From Flavobacterium sp. ACN6 (GTDB taxonomy: Bacteria > Bacteroidota > Bacteroidia > Flavobacteriales > Flavobacteriaceae), in contig NZ_MRCQ01000002.1 in NCBI RefSeq assembly GCF_002304005.1, forward strand, positions 1 through 64,000: a stretch of DNA of 64,000 bases, given 5' to 3'. The stretch's first letter is position 1, and the number at the start of each line of letters is the position of its first letter. A program made the position numbers and the translations under genes. The notes beneath the pieces were generated by a model. That model worked only from the letters and a program-made list of their open reading frames with translations, did not search any database and was not told the origin of the DNA. Shown piece by piece: positions 9,483 to 17,924 of this stretch.

Positions 9483-9824
9483 AAGTGGTAAGCTAGTTTA
9501 GTTTGTGAAATTTTTCATTGCTTCATAATGAAGCAATATTAATTACAATTTCTCAAATCAGCAAATTAATGATGTTATAATTTTCATTATCGCATTAAAA
9601 CCTACCAATAAATTCCATAAAAACAACAAACAAACAGATATCTATGAATTGTCAAATAGACACTTAAAACAAACTACCTCGTTTGCGTAAAGCGCTGAAT
9701 TCATTGAAAAAAAAGACAGAATAAAAAAATGAGGGAAAGGTGAATTTAAATGAAAAATAAAAAAATATCACCTTGAACGATTTTTTTGTGACGCTTTATA
9801 AATTGTCAGAAAAAATTGAATCAA
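9483..9824. other. Divergent control region of the sugar cluster
   Basis: This AT-rich stretch separates the receptor gene from the NUDIX regulator. I see no clear minus-strand TAnnTTTG promoter for the receptor, which would fit an activated promoter. The only strong symmetry is the palindrome at 9517-9537. Confidence 0.5.
9517..9537. promoter_or_regulatory. Perfect 10-bp inverted repeat upstream of the sugar cluster
   Basis: ATTGCTTCAT, one base, ATGAAGCAAT, ending 35 bp before the receptor start codon. It is a candidate operator for the divergently encoded NUDIX-type regulator, or a hairpin in the receptor leader. The role is inferred from position only. Confidence 0.5.
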
Positions 9825-9857
9825 TTTGACTTATAACTATTAAAAGGTTTAAATTTG
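9825..9857 (+). promoter_or_regulatory. Promoter of the NUDIX regulator gene
   Basis: TTTG (9825-9828), a 21-nt spacer and TAAATTTG (9850-9857) fit the Bacteroidota consensus. The expected start site is only about 10 nt before the ATG at 9875, so the leader is very short. Confidence 0.7.
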
Positions 9858-9874
9858 AAGCTAATTACACCCTT

Positions 9875-10621
9875 ATGGAATTTAAAAAGTTTCTCGAAAA
9901 TGAGTCAAAAGAGGCTTGGAAAAAATATATTCCGACACTTTCTATTGATAGTGTTGTCTTTAGTTTTCATCAAAACTCTCTTCATGTTTTGCTTTTAAAG
10001 ATGAAAGACATGGAATCTTGGGGGCTTCCTGGCGGTTATGTAAAAAAAACAGAAAATGTAGATGAAGCAGCAGTTCGTATCTTAAAAGACAGGACTGGAA
10101 CTGAAAATATTTACCTGCACCAATTTCATACTTTTGGAGATCGTAATAGGTCTGAAGATGCATTTTCTGAGTATGATGACGATATTTGGTATAAGCAGCG
10201 TTTTATATCGATAGGTTATTATGCATTGGCAGAACATTCTCATGTAAAACTACTAATTGATGAATTTTCCAGCACTGTAGAATGGCATCCAATAGAAACG
10301 CTACCTGATTTTATGATGGATCACAGACTTATTTTTGACAAAGCATTACTAACACTTCGTGAACAATTGAACAATCATCCTATTGGTTATAATCTGCTTC
10401 CTGAGAAATTTACAATGCCGGAACTTCAAAAATTATATGAAGGTATTTTAGGTAAAAAACTAAATCGAGGTAATTTTTATAGAAAAATCCTGCGTTATGA
10501 TATCCTGACAAAATTAGATGAATCAAGAAAAGGCGGCGCGCACAAAGCACCTGATTTGTATAGTTTTGATTTGGAGAAATATAATAGTGCTCTAAAAGAA
10601 GGATTACAAGGAAATTGGTAA
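9875..10621 (+). CDS. NUDIX-domain transcriptional regulator (NrtR/AraR type)
   Basis: The 248-residue protein has an N-terminal NUDIX fold (about 20-155) and a C-terminal winged-helix part (about 165-235). The NUDIX box keeps its glycine and first glutamate (GGYVKKTE), but the catalytic REUXEE is replaced by RILKDR, so hydrolysis is unlikely. Proteins of this shape act as sugar-responsive regulators in Bacteroidota, for example the NUDIX-type AraR of Bacteroides. Its place facing the glycosidase cluster suggests that it controls that cluster in response to a released sugar or sugar phosphate. The ligand cannot be read from sequence. Confidence 0.85.
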   Translation: MEFKKFLENESKEAWKKYIPTLSIDSVVFSFHQNSLHVLLLKMKDMESWGLPGGYVKKTENVDEAAVRILKDRTGTENIYLHQFHTFGDRNRSEDAFSEYDDDIWYKQRFISIGYYALAEHSHVKLLIDEFSSTVEWHPIETLPDFMMDHRLIFDKALLTLREQLNNHPIGYNLLPEKFTMPELQKLYEGILGKKLNRGNFYRKILRYDILTKLDESRKGGAHKAPDLYSFDLEKYNSALKEGLQGNW

Positions 10622-10733
10622 TCGAATAAATGTATGTGTTTTATAAAGAGTAGATTGTATAATCATTTTTTAAGGCATAAAAATCTATTTATTGTTTGAC
10701 TTTTTAGTTTCTAAAAGTTTAGGTCTTTCCGCA

Positions 10734-10893
10734 GCATTAGATAATTACCGCGGAGAACGCAAAGATTTTTTTAATATTTAAGTTTAGCAAAATCAAAAAG
10801 TTCGTAAAACTTTGTGGACTTAAATTGTGTAAACAATTTAAATCATAATTAACTCTGCGAAAAAATTTTGTGTTCTCCGTGGTAAAAAAATAG
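10734..10893. repeat. Large imperfect inverted repeat (TTACCGCGGAGAACGCAAAG family)
   Basis: The outer arms TTACCGCGGAGAACGCAAAG and the inverse complement of TTTTGTGTTCTCCGTGGTAA flank about 100 bp. A related element lies at 46781-46920. The 385-bp gap around it (10622-11006) holds no credible gene; the tRNA terminator begins at 10976. Confidence 0.7.
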
Positions 10894-10975
10894 TTAATAC
10901 TATACTATTTAATGTTTCTCCAAAGCATTTAGAGTTTGATGCCTTTTACCATCAAAAAGCAACAGAATACAAAAC

Positions 10976-11000
10976 AAAAAAGCCACTCAAATTGAGTGGC
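10976..11000 (-). terminator. Terminator of the tRNA operon
   Basis: On the minus strand GCCACTCAA and TTGAGTGGC form an 8-9-bp stem followed by TTTTTTG. It starts 7 nt after the tRNA-Arg 3' end. Confidence 0.88.
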
Positions 11001-11006
11001 TTGTTG

Positions 11007-11080
11007 TGATCCCAGAAGGATTCGAACCTTCGACCTACGCATTAGAAGTGCGTTGCTCTATCCAGCTGAGCTATGGAACC
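11007..11080 (-). tRNA. tRNA-Arg (anticodon TCT)
   Basis: The minus strand reads GGTTCCATAGCTCAGCTGG at the 5' end with a standard D-arm, anticodon TCT in CTTCTAA and the T-arm GGTTCGAATCC. The acceptor stem closes with G-U pairs. CCA is not encoded. The length is 74 nt including the discriminator base. Confidence 0.95.
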
Positions 11081-11112
11081 ATTTGTTTTAAAACTTTATG
11101 GTAAAGTTTCTG

Positions 11113-11187
11113 TCGGGGTGGCAGGATTCGAACCTGCGGCCTCCTGCTCCCAAAGCAGGCGCGATAACCGGGCTACGCTACACCCCG
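11113..11187 (-). tRNA. tRNA-Pro (anticodon TGG)
   Basis: The minus strand starts CGGGGTGTAGCGTAGCCCGG, has the anticodon loop TTTGGGA (anticodon TGG), the T-arm GGTTCGAATCC and ends CACCCCGA, which pairs with the 5' end. CCA is not encoded. Confidence 0.95.
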
Positions 11188-11203
11188 AAGGCAAATTATT
11201 AAG

Positions 11204-11287
11204 CGGAGAGACAGGGACTCGAACCCTGGCGACGGTTACCCGTCGACAGATTAGCAATCTGCTCCATTACCGCTCTGGCACCTCTCC
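11204..11287 (-). tRNA. tRNA-Ser (anticodon GCT)
   Basis: The minus strand starts GGAGAGGTGCCAGAGCGG, carries the anticodon GCT in TTGCTAA, a long variable arm (GTCGACGGGTAACCGTCGCC region) typical of class II tRNAs, and the T-arm GGTTCGAGTCC. The acceptor stem GGAGAGG pairs with TCTCTCC. It is the first gene of the three-tRNA operon. Confidence 0.95.
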
Positions 11288-11319
11288 AAGCTCAAGAAAC
11301 GTGTTCTGTTTTGCGGTGG

Positions 11320-11350
11320 CAAAGGTAACACAACATTCCATTTCTCACAA
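11320..11350 (-). promoter_or_regulatory. Promoter of the Ser-Pro-Arg tRNA operon
   Basis: On the minus strand TTG (11350-11348), a 20-nt spacer and TACCTTTG (11327-11320) match the Bacteroidota consensus. CCACCGCAAAAC follows, close to the CACCCGCAAC seen after the rRNA promoters. Confidence 0.82.
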
Positions 11351-11469
11351 CTATTTTTGTACTTTTTTTTAAGTTTTTTTAATCTTTTTTTTAAAACACT
11401 TCACAATCAAACATATAGAATTAACAAAAATTTCACCTAGAATTTAAAATCACCCTATTCTGTACAAAA

Positions 11470-11500
11470 TTTGAATATATTCAAATAAAGAGTAAATTTG
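11470..11500 (+). promoter_or_regulatory. Promoter of the thiolase gene
   Basis: TTTG (11470-11473), a 19-nt spacer and TAAATTTG (11493-11500) match the consensus. The expected start site is about 20 nt before the ATG. Confidence 0.75.
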
Positions 11501-11526
11501 CTTTATTAACTAATATTACACAGAAA

Positions 11527-12705
11527 ATGAACAAAAGAGTTGTTATCGTTTCTGCCGTTAGAACACCTATCGGAAGTTTCATGGGAGGGTTATCTACCGT
11601 ACCCGCACCAAAATTAGGTGCTGCCGCTATAAAAGGCGCACTTCAAAAAATTAACCTAGACCCAAAATTAGTTGATGAAGTTTTTATGGGTAACGTAATT
11701 CAGGCAGGAGTTGGACAAGCTCCAGCACGTCAAGCAGCACTTTTTGCCGGCTTGTCTGAAGAAGTTGCTGCTACAACTGTAAATAAAGTATGTGCTTCTG
11801 GAATGAAAGCGGTTATGTTCGCTGCGCAGGCTATCGCTTGCGGAGATGCTGAAGTAGTAGTTGCCGGCGGAATGGAAAGCATGAGTTTAATTCCACACTA
11901 TGTACAAATGCGTGCAGGAAATAAATTTGGCCCGGCTACGATGCTTGACGGAATGCAGAAAGATGGCTTGACAGATGCTTACGATAACAACGCAATGGGA
12001 GTTTGCGCGGATTTATGTGCAACCGAATACAACATCAGCCGTGAAGAACAAGATAATTTTGCTATTCAATCTTACGAGAGAAGTGCAAAAGCTTGGGACA
12101 CTGGAAAATTTGATAATGAAATAGTTCCTGTCGAAGTACCACAAAGACGCGGTGAACCAATTATATTTTCTAAAGATGAAGAATATACTAATGTAAAATT
12201 AGACAAGATTCCATCTTTAAGCGCTGTTTTCACAAAAGACGGAACTGTAACTGCTGCAAATGCTTCAACTATTAATGACGGAGCTGCTGCATTGGTTTTA
12301 ATGTCTGAAGAAAAAGCAACTGCATTAGGTTTAAAACCTCTGGCTTACATTAAAGGATATGCAGATGCCGCACAAGAACCAAAATGGTTTACAACAAGTC
12401 CTGCAAAAGCATTACCAAAAGCATTAGACAAAGCAGGAATTTCAATTTCAGATGTTGATTACTTCGAATTTAATGAAGCATTCTCTGTCGTAGGTTTAGC
12501 CAATGCTAAAATCTTGAATTTAGATAACGATAAAGTAAACGTAAACGGAGGCGCTGTTTCTTTAGGACATCCACTAGGTTGTTCGGGAGCGCGTATTATT
12601 GTAACTTTACTAAATGTTTTAGAACAAAACAATGCTAAAACTGGTGCTGCTGCAATTTGCAATGGCGGCGGCGGCGCATCTGCAATTGTTATCGAAAGAG
12701 CTTAA
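11527..12705 (+). CDS. Acetyl-CoA C-acetyltransferase (thiolase)
   Basis: The enzyme condenses two acetyl-CoA to acetoacetyl-CoA or runs the reverse thiolysis, in the cytoplasm. The 392-residue sequence carries the acylated nucleophile Cys89 (KVCASGMK), His348 in GHPLGCSGAR and the base Cys378 in CNGGGGAS. These positions coincide with those of the well-studied Zoogloea thiolase of the same length. The gene has its own promoter and is followed by a hairpin, so it is probably monocistronic. A degradative role in fatty or amino acid breakdown is as likely as a synthetic one. Confidence 0.95.
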   Translation: MNKRVVIVSAVRTPIGSFMGGLSTVPAPKLGAAAIKGALQKINLDPKLVDEVFMGNVIQAGVGQAPARQAALFAGLSEEVAATTVNKVCASGMKAVMFAAQAIACGDAEVVVAGGMESMSLIPHYVQMRAGNKFGPATMLDGMQKDGLTDAYDNNAMGVCADLCATEYNISREEQDNFAIQSYERSAKAWDTGKFDNEIVPVEVPQRRGEPIIFSKDEEYTNVKLDKIPSLSAVFTKDGTVTAANASTINDGAAALVLMSEEKATALGLKPLAYIKGYADAAQEPKWFTTSPAKALPKALDKAGISISDVDYFEFNEAFSVVGLANAKILNLDNDKVNVNGGAVSLGHPLGCSGARIIVTLLNVLEQNNAKTGAAAICNGGGGASAIVIERA

Positions 12706-12717
12706 ATAATAATATCT

Positions 12718-12755
12718 AAAATTAGGAGTTATCAGAAACTATAACTCCTAATTTT
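12718..12755 (+). terminator. Hairpin terminator after the thiolase gene
   Basis: AAAATTAGGAGTTAT and its exact inverse complement flank an 8-nt loop, a 15-bp stem ending in TTTT, 12 bp after the stop codon. The T-run is short, but stem and placement fit termination. Confidence 0.7.
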
Positions 12756-12775
12756 CAACTTATAAATTTCCTTAA

Positions 12776-13537
12776 ATGTTTGGAATTTGCAATTTAGCTA
12801 TAGTACCCGTTCGATCTGAACCAAGTGACAGAAGTGAAATCGTTACACAACTTTTGTTTGGCGAACATATCGAAATTTTAGAACGCCAAAATCAATGGGC
12901 TAAAATAAGAATTCAGTTTGATGACTACGAAGGCTGGGTCGATTCTAAACAATATCAGGTAATTTCTGAGGCAAATTTCAATCAATTAAGCAAAGAATCA
13001 ATCATCTTAAATGCTGATTTAATTGATTATATCACCGCTCCTGATAATTTACTGCTTCCAATTCCACTAGGCGCATCATTATCTTTTTTAAACAATAGCG
13101 AAATCAATACTGCTAATTTTGATTTTGAAGGAACGAAAACAAGTGGCATCAAACCTAAAAGTGCACTTATAAATACTGCTTTTATGTATTTGAACGCTCC
13201 CTATTTATGGGGCGGAAAAACACCTTTCGGAATCGATTGTTCTGGTTTTACACAAATGGTTTACAAACTAAACGGCTACAAAATTCATCGTGACGCATCA
13301 CAACAGGCGCTTGAAGGCGATCCTTTAAGTTTTATTGAAGAAAGCGAAGCAGGAGATTTAGCTTTTTTTGATAATGATGAAGGAAACATTACTCATGTCG
13401 GCATTATAATGGATAATAACTACATTATTCACGCCAGCGGAAAAGTTCGTATTGATCGTTTAGACCACTCAGGAATTTACAATCCTGAATTAAACAAACA
13501 CACACACAAACTTCGTGTGATCAAAAAAATAATCTAA
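12776..13537 (+). CDS. NlpC/P60 (C40) cysteine peptidase with N-terminal SH3-like domain
   Basis: This 253-residue protein probably cuts peptide bonds in cell-wall muropeptides. An SH3b-like segment (about 5-60, ending WVDSKQ) and a second beta-rich segment precede the catalytic domain. The triad is visible as Cys155 in DCSGF, His207 in THVGII and His218 in IHASG. I see no signal peptide, so it may act on recycled muropeptides in the cytoplasm or be exported another way. Its neighbours give no operon context. Confidence 0.9.
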   Translation: MFGICNLAIVPVRSEPSDRSEIVTQLLFGEHIEILERQNQWAKIRIQFDDYEGWVDSKQYQVISEANFNQLSKESIILNADLIDYITAPDNLLLPIPLGASLSFLNNSEINTANFDFEGTKTSGIKPKSALINTAFMYLNAPYLWGGKTPFGIDCSGFTQMVYKLNGYKIHRDASQQALEGDPLSFIEESEAGDLAFFDNDEGNITHVGIIMDNNYIIHASGKVRIDRLDHSGIYNPELNKHTHKLRVIKKII

Positions 13538-13559
13538 CTAAAGACTTTTTATTTTATTA

Positions 13560-13745
13560 TCGAAAATAGAATTAAAGTACGCGGATAAAACAGATTCGCT
13601 TTGCGAAACGCGGATTTACACAGATTTTTTTGCTCTCGCAGATTTTACAGATTTCTTAAAAAAACCTATTTTAAATCTGCGTAAAAAAACCTTTTTATCC
13701 TCTCCTTCTGTGGCAAAAAAATTCGTATAATTCGTGAAATTCGTG
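13560..13745. repeat. Degenerate repeats of the CGCAGATTTTACAGATT type
   Basis: The gap contains several imperfect, partly inverted copies of CACAGATTT / AAATCTGCG words, also found at 16917-16990 and 17715-17850. No gene is seen. Confidence 0.5.
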
Positions 13746-13752
13746 GCAAAAA

Positions 13753-14598
13753 CTAAGCACTCAATCTAATCGTCTTTCTAAACTCAGACGGACTATACCC
13801 CTTTTGCTTTTTGAAAAACTTATTAAAATGGCTTTCATCTGTAAAACCAAATTCATAAGCAATTTCATTAATACGTTTATCACTAAACTGCAGGCGGTGT
13901 TCAATCAGTTTTGTTTTATAATTACCGATATATTGCTGCATTGTTTCGCTCGCATGCTTCTTAAAATAACGTCCTAAATACGTATTCGAAATTCCGAAAT
14001 AGTCGCTGATCGACTCAGCTTTAATCTTTTCAGGATAATAAATATTGTTTTGAATGTATTGCAGAATATCCATTGCTTTTGCTTCTGCGCCAATATTCAC
14101 TTGCTCAGGAAGATATTTAGCAATATTTCTAGCCACGATAATAATCAGCGTGTTAACCAATTGCTGAATCAATTCCTGATTGTAAACATCTTTATCTTGG
14201 TGTTCACGGCAAATTGCTTCAATCATCACTTTTACCAGACATTTGTCCGCATCATTTTTAAGAATACATCCTGGCTGGTGATTTGCATTTTGAAGAATAT
14301 ATTCCAAACGCTGAATATTTTCGTTTTGCAGACTTGAATTCTTCAAATAAATATCATTAAATCTTAAAAAGAAAAACTTCGTTTCAGTTTCAATTGTAAA
14401 ATTATGACAATCCTCAGGCGTCAATAAAAACATATGTCCGGCATCATACTCGAAAATATTTTTATTAATACACTGTCTGCCTGTTCCTTTCAAAATATAA
14501 ACAAGCTCAAAAAAATTATGGCGATCTCCCACATCCGGATATTCATCTAAAGTCTCAAAAGAAACCGTAAAAGGCTCGTATAAGTTTTCTTTTTTCAT
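13753..14598 (-). CDS. AraC-family transcriptional regulator
   Basis: The 281-residue protein has an N-terminal cupin-like sensing domain (about 15-110, with RHNFFELVYILKGTGRQ and a GHMFLLTPEDCHNF strand pair) and a C-terminal double helix-turn-helix (about 180-278) ending in the family signature EIAYEFGFTDESHFNKFFKKQKGYSPSEFR, here split over 245-275. It is divergent from the aldo/keto reductase gene 117 bp away and is its likely regulator. On the minus strand TATATTTG at 14628-14621 is a possible -7 element, though the spacer to the nearest TTTG is 22 nt. Confidence 0.92.
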   Translation of the reverse strand: MKKENLYEPFTVSFETLDEYPDVGDRHNFFELVYILKGTGRQCINKNIFEYDAGHMFLLTPEDCHNFTIETETKFFFLRFNDIYLKNSSLQNENIQRLEYILQNANHQPGCILKNDADKCLVKVMIEAICREHQDKDVYNQELIQQLVNTLIIIVARNIAKYLPEQVNIGAEAKAMDILQYIQNNIYYPEKIKAESISDYFGISNTYLGRYFKKHASETMQQYIGNYKTKLIEHRLQFSDKRINEIAYEFGFTDESHFNKFFKKQKGYSPSEFRKTIRLSA

Positions 14599-14715
14599 AA
14601 TTCAATTTATTTTGAAGTTGCAAATATACCTAAAAAAGACAAATATATACCAAATACAAGTCGTAAAAACAGTATAATTTTGCCTAATCAAATTTTAATA
14701 CAAAAAATCATAATC

Positions 14716-15702
14716 ATGGAATATAGAAAATTAGGCAGTTCAGAACTAGAATTATCAACTATCACTTACGGTGCATTTGCCATTGGCGGAACTATGTGGG
14801 GCGGAAACGAAAAGAAAGATTCAATCGATTCGATTCACGCTTCTATCGATCATGGCGTTACCACAATTGATACGGCTCCTTTTTACGGATTCGGATTAAG
14901 CGAAGAAATGATAGGTGAAGCAATTAAAAGTCATGATCGTTCTAAAGTTCAATTACTTACCAAATTTGGTTTGGTTTGGGACGGAAGTAATCAAGGAAAA
15001 GGTGATTTCTTTTTTGATGCTGATGATAACGGGAAAAAAGTTCCAGTTTATAAATATTCATCCAAAGAAAATGTAATCAAAGAAATTGAAGAAAGTCTAA
15101 AACGCCTTCAAACCGATTATATTGATTTACTGCAAATTCACTGGCCAGATTCAACAACGCCAATTTCAGAAACAATGGAAGCGGTTGAAACCTTAATTCA
15201 ACAAGGAAAAATAAGAGCTTTTGGAGTAAGTAATTACAGTATTCCACAAATTCAGGAAGCACAAAAAACAGTTCAAATCGTTTCCAATCAGGTAGCTTAC
15301 AGCATGCTGAACCGTAAAATTGAAACCGATTTAATTCCATTTACAGTTGCAGAAAACATCGGAATCATTGCTTACAGTCCGATGGAAAGAGGTTTATTAA
15401 CTGGAAAATATTTTACCGACAGCAAATTAAAAGAAAACGATCACAGAAATGGTTATTTCGGTCAATTCGATCTTCAAAAAGTAAAAACTTTGGTAGAAGA
15501 ATTAAGTTCTTTAGCAAACGCAAAACACATTTCGATTTCGCAGTTAGTTTTACGCTGGACAACTTTACAAAAAGGAATTTCTATAGTTTTAGCCGGAGCT
15601 AGAAATGCAGAACAAGCCATTTCGAATGCAAAAACAATGGATTTCGATTTATCAATTTCAGAATTGGAATTTATTAATCAGGCAATTTCGAAATTAAAAT
15701 AA
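14716..15702 (+). CDS. Aldo/keto reductase
   Basis: This NADPH-dependent oxidoreductase of 328 residues has the AKR barrel signatures: TIDTAPFYGFGLSEE with the catalytic Asp and Tyr, LLTKFG with the catalytic Lys, IDLLQIHWPD with the active-site His, and the NADPH-binding end ISIVLAGARNAEQA. An upstream in-frame ATG (14680) would add 12 residues and overlap a likely -7 element (TAATTTTG, 14675-14682), so the start MEYRKLGS at 14716 is preferred. The natural substrate is unknown. The adjacent AraC regulator suggests induction by a small sugar or aldehyde. Confidence 0.9.
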   Translation: MEYRKLGSSELELSTITYGAFAIGGTMWGGNEKKDSIDSIHASIDHGVTTIDTAPFYGFGLSEEMIGEAIKSHDRSKVQLLTKFGLVWDGSNQGKGDFFFDADDNGKKVPVYKYSSKENVIKEIEESLKRLQTDYIDLLQIHWPDSTTPISETMEAVETLIQQGKIRAFGVSNYSIPQIQEAQKTVQIVSNQVAYSMLNRKIETDLIPFTVAENIGIIAYSPMERGLLTGKYFTDSKLKENDHRNGYFGQFDLQKVKTLVEELSSLANAKHISISQLVLRWTTLQKGISIVLAGARNAEQAISNAKTMDFDLSISELEFINQAISKLK

Positions 15703-15897
15703 TATTTAACATATAGAAACATAGTTTTCACTTGGTCTAAAAGGTGTTTCACTTGTATTAACAAACATAGTCAACTTAGTTTGTCATTTTGACAACTATA
15801 TGTGAGAAACTAGTTTCTTTCAATTACCTTTTTTTTAGAAAAGAAAAACCTATGTTTCTCTGCGTTTAAAAAACAATCTCAAAAATTAAATAATTAG
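15703..15897. repeat. Dispersed ACATAGAAACATAG-type repeats
   Basis: This gap contains degenerate words such as AACATATAGAAACATAGTTTTCAC and GTGTTTCACTTGTATTAACAAACATAG, given here only in part. Similar blocks occur at 24640-24710 and 62700-62840. No gene is seen. Confidence 0.5.
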
Positions 15898-16005
15898 AAT
15901 TTGGGCGTGCCCCTCTGGGTCGGGCTATTCGTTTCAATCTTTTATGCCCCGAAGCCTCGGGACATAAAAGGATTTCCACTGCTATCCCTCACGCATCCAT
16001 TTTCA
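15898..16005. repeat. GC-rich dispersed element (GGGCGTGCCCCTC..GGGTCGGGCTATTCG..CCCTCACGC)
   Basis: A block much richer in G and C than its surroundings carries GGGCGTGCCCCTCTGGGTCG, an inner inverted repeat (TTTTATGCCCCGA / TCGGGACATAAAA) and ends CTATCCCTCACGC. A related block lies at 28046-28170, with the same order of inner hairpin, GTCGGGCT and CCATCCCTC. It is non-coding in all frames. Confidence 0.65.
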
Positions 16006-16025
16006 AAAGAAACAACAATTTTAAA

Positions 16026-16631
16026 ATGAAAAAGATATTTATAATTAACGGCGGACAAAAATTCGCTCATTCAGGTGGAAAATTCAATCAAACCGTTCAG
16101 GATTGGACAGTTGAATTTCTTTCTAAAAACAATAATTACGAAATAAAAACAACGCATGTCGAAAATGAAATCGATCTTCAGGAAGAAGTAGAAAAGTTTG
16201 TTTGGGCAGATTTAATTATCTACCACACACCTGTTTGGTGGTTTCAAATTCCGAATCTTTTCAAAAAATATATCGATGATGTTTTTACTCAGGGACACAA
16301 TAACGGAATCTACAAAAGTGATGGAAGGAGCCGTGTAAATCCAGACATCAATTACGGAACGGGCGGACTTTTACACGGGCGTAAATATATGCTGACTACG
16401 AGTTGGAATGCTCCAAAAACAGCTTTTACACTTCCTGGCGAATTCTTCGATGAAACTTCTGTTGACGACGGTGCAATGTTTGGTTTTCATAAAATGAACA
16501 AATTTACAGGAATGGAACGCATAAACGGATTCCATTTTCATGACGTTGAAAAAGGTGCGACACCAGAAAATATTATTATCTTTAAAGAAGATTACACGAA
16601 ACATTTGGAAGAAACTTTTAAAAACTTATAA
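16026..16631 (+). CDS. mdaB: NADPH:quinone oxidoreductase of the MdaB family
   Basis: The 201-residue flavodoxin-fold protein aligns by eye along its length with E. coli MdaB: FAHSGGKFN, WADLIIYHTPVWWFQIP, KKYIDDVFTQGH, the SDGRSR segment, and LLHGRKYMLTTSWNAP. It should reduce quinones by two electrons using FAD and NADPH in the cytoplasm, limiting semiquinone stress. The next gene starts 2 bp downstream and encodes a YgiN-like monooxygenase, the same partner as in E. coli, so the pair is an operon. Confidence 0.9.
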   Translation: MKKIFIINGGQKFAHSGGKFNQTVQDWTVEFLSKNNNYEIKTTHVENEIDLQEEVEKFVWADLIIYHTPVWWFQIPNLFKKYIDDVFTQGHNNGIYKSDGRSRVNPDINYGTGGLLHGRKYMLTTSWNAPKTAFTLPGEFFDETSVDDGAMFGFHKMNKFTGMERINGFHFHDVEKGATPENIIIFKEDYTKHLEETFKNL

Positions 16632-16633
16632 TT

Positions 16634-16912
16634 ATGATTTCGATTACCGCAATTTTAAAAAGTAAACCAGAGAACTTGATTGAAGTTCAAAATATGCTGA
16701 CTCACTTAGTAACCGAAACTAGAAAAGAAGCAGCCTGTATTCGTTACGATTTACATACTTCAGATACTGTTTTTATTCTTTGGGAAGAATGGAAAGATCA
16801 AGTTGGTTTGGATTTACATAATACTCAATCGTATTTAGTAGATTTCATTTCTAAAGCCGAGAGCTTGGTTGCAAGCCCAATTCTGGTTTATAAAACCGCA
16901 CAGATTTTATAA
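16634..16912 (+). CDS. Antibiotic-biosynthesis-monooxygenase (ABM) domain protein, YgiN-like
   Basis: This 92-residue ferredoxin-like-fold protein belongs to the ABM family (ISITAILKSKPENLIEVQNML, with the HTSDTVFILWEEWKD strand). In E. coli the homologue YgiN oxidises quinols and is encoded with MdaB, and the pair was proposed to form a quinone redox cycle. The 2-bp spacing to mdaB supports the same role here. Confidence 0.87.
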   Translation: MISITAILKSKPENLIEVQNMLTHLVTETRKEAACIRYDLHTSDTVFILWEEWKDQVGLDLHNTQSYLVDFISKAESLVASPILVYKTAQIL

Positions 16913-16998
16913 TCTTTCGCCACGAATTTCACGAATTTGCACCAATTAATTTCAAGCTAATAAAATTTGCAAATTCGTGAAATTAGTGACCTAAAAAA

Positions 16999-17706
16999 TT
17001 ATTTAATTCCTCCAAAAGCGCCAAAGCACATATTTTTATGTAAGATTTCAACGCTTTTAAAACCTACTTTTTTCATCAAATCCAATTGATAATTCATTGA
17101 TCTTGGCGTGTCTTCTTTTTCAATATAATCGAATACTTTCTGACGATATGCTGTCCCTCCTATTCCTTCCAAATAGTCACCATATATCTGCCAGGTAAAT
17201 TCATTTAGCAATTCTGTATCCTGCGTAATCAAATCTGAAATCATTAAACATCCTCCGGGTTTCAATAATTTAAACAATTTAGAAAAAGTCGTTTCCCAAT
17301 CCTGATCATCGCGTAAATGATGCAAAACCGCGCCAGCCAAAATAATATCAAAACTATTTTCTTCTAAACCAACTTCCCGAATATCACCTTGTTTAATCTC
17401 AACTTTTCCGTCTGTTACTGCAGAAACTCTTTCAAAAGCTTTGTCCAGCATTGGCAAACTCAAATCGACCAAAGTGCAATTTAAATTTGGTAGTTTAGAC
17501 AACATCTTCAAAGTATAATTTCCGGCGCCGCAACCAATATCTAAAACATTTTGAGCATTCGGAACAATTCTCTTAGAAGCCTCTGTAATTAATTCCAAAG
17601 AAATTGTTGCGTCGATTGTGGCCACTTGCCCCGTTTCTAAATTCGAAAATCGTTCGACATCATTGTCAAAACGTTCTTTAATTTCTGCAATAGTTGATTT
17701 TTTCAT
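16999..17706 (-). CDS. Class I SAM-dependent methyltransferase
   Basis: The 235-residue protein has the SAM-binding motif I VLDIGCGAGNYTLK (about 81-94), motif II with the acidic end LVDLSLPMLDKA, and motif IV DIILAGAVLHHL. The substrate is unknown. The gene is divergent from a LysR regulator 218 bp away and convergent with the mdaB pair, so LysR control is possible. Confidence 0.88.
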   Translation of the reverse strand: MKKSTIAEIKERFDNDVERFSNLETGQVATIDATISLELITEASKRIVPNAQNVLDIGCGAGNYTLKMLSKLPNLNCTLVDLSLPMLDKAFERVSAVTDGKVEIKQGDIREVGLEENSFDIILAGAVLHHLRDDQDWETTFSKLFKLLKPGGCLMISDLITQDTELLNEFTWQIYGDYLEGIGGTAYRQKVFDYIEKEDTPRSMNYQLDLMKKVGFKSVEILHKNMCFGAFGGIK

Positions 17707-17875
17707 AGCTTTTTTTGTTTTTATCTCCCACAGATTTAGCAGGCTTAGAGGATCTTTTTGCTATTATTGATCTGGATATTGTGATTAAGAATGATTTATA
17801 TTAATTATTAATCTGCCCTATCTGCCTAATCTGCGAGAGAATTGTTTTTCTTTTTCAAAACTACATCTTTCATAA

Positions 17876-17923
17876 ATACTTTAAAAATACTATTTTTATC
17901 AATTAATAATACTTTAAAAGTAT
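17876..17923. promoter_or_regulatory. Two operator-like palindromes upstream of the LysR gene
   Basis: ATACTTTAAAAGTAT (17909-17923) is a perfect 7-1-7 palindrome ending one base before the ATG. A copy with two mismatches, ATACTTTAAAAATAC, lies at 17876-17890, exactly 33 bp (three helical turns) upstream. This is the layout expected for LysR autoregulation. Confidence 0.6.
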
Positions 17924-17924
17924 C

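Noticed and set aside
11073..11372. ORF with VGVAGFEPAASCSQSRRDNRATLHP, often mis-annotated as a protein
   Set aside because: It is a translation of tRNA genes (Pro, Ser) in antisense, a known artefact.
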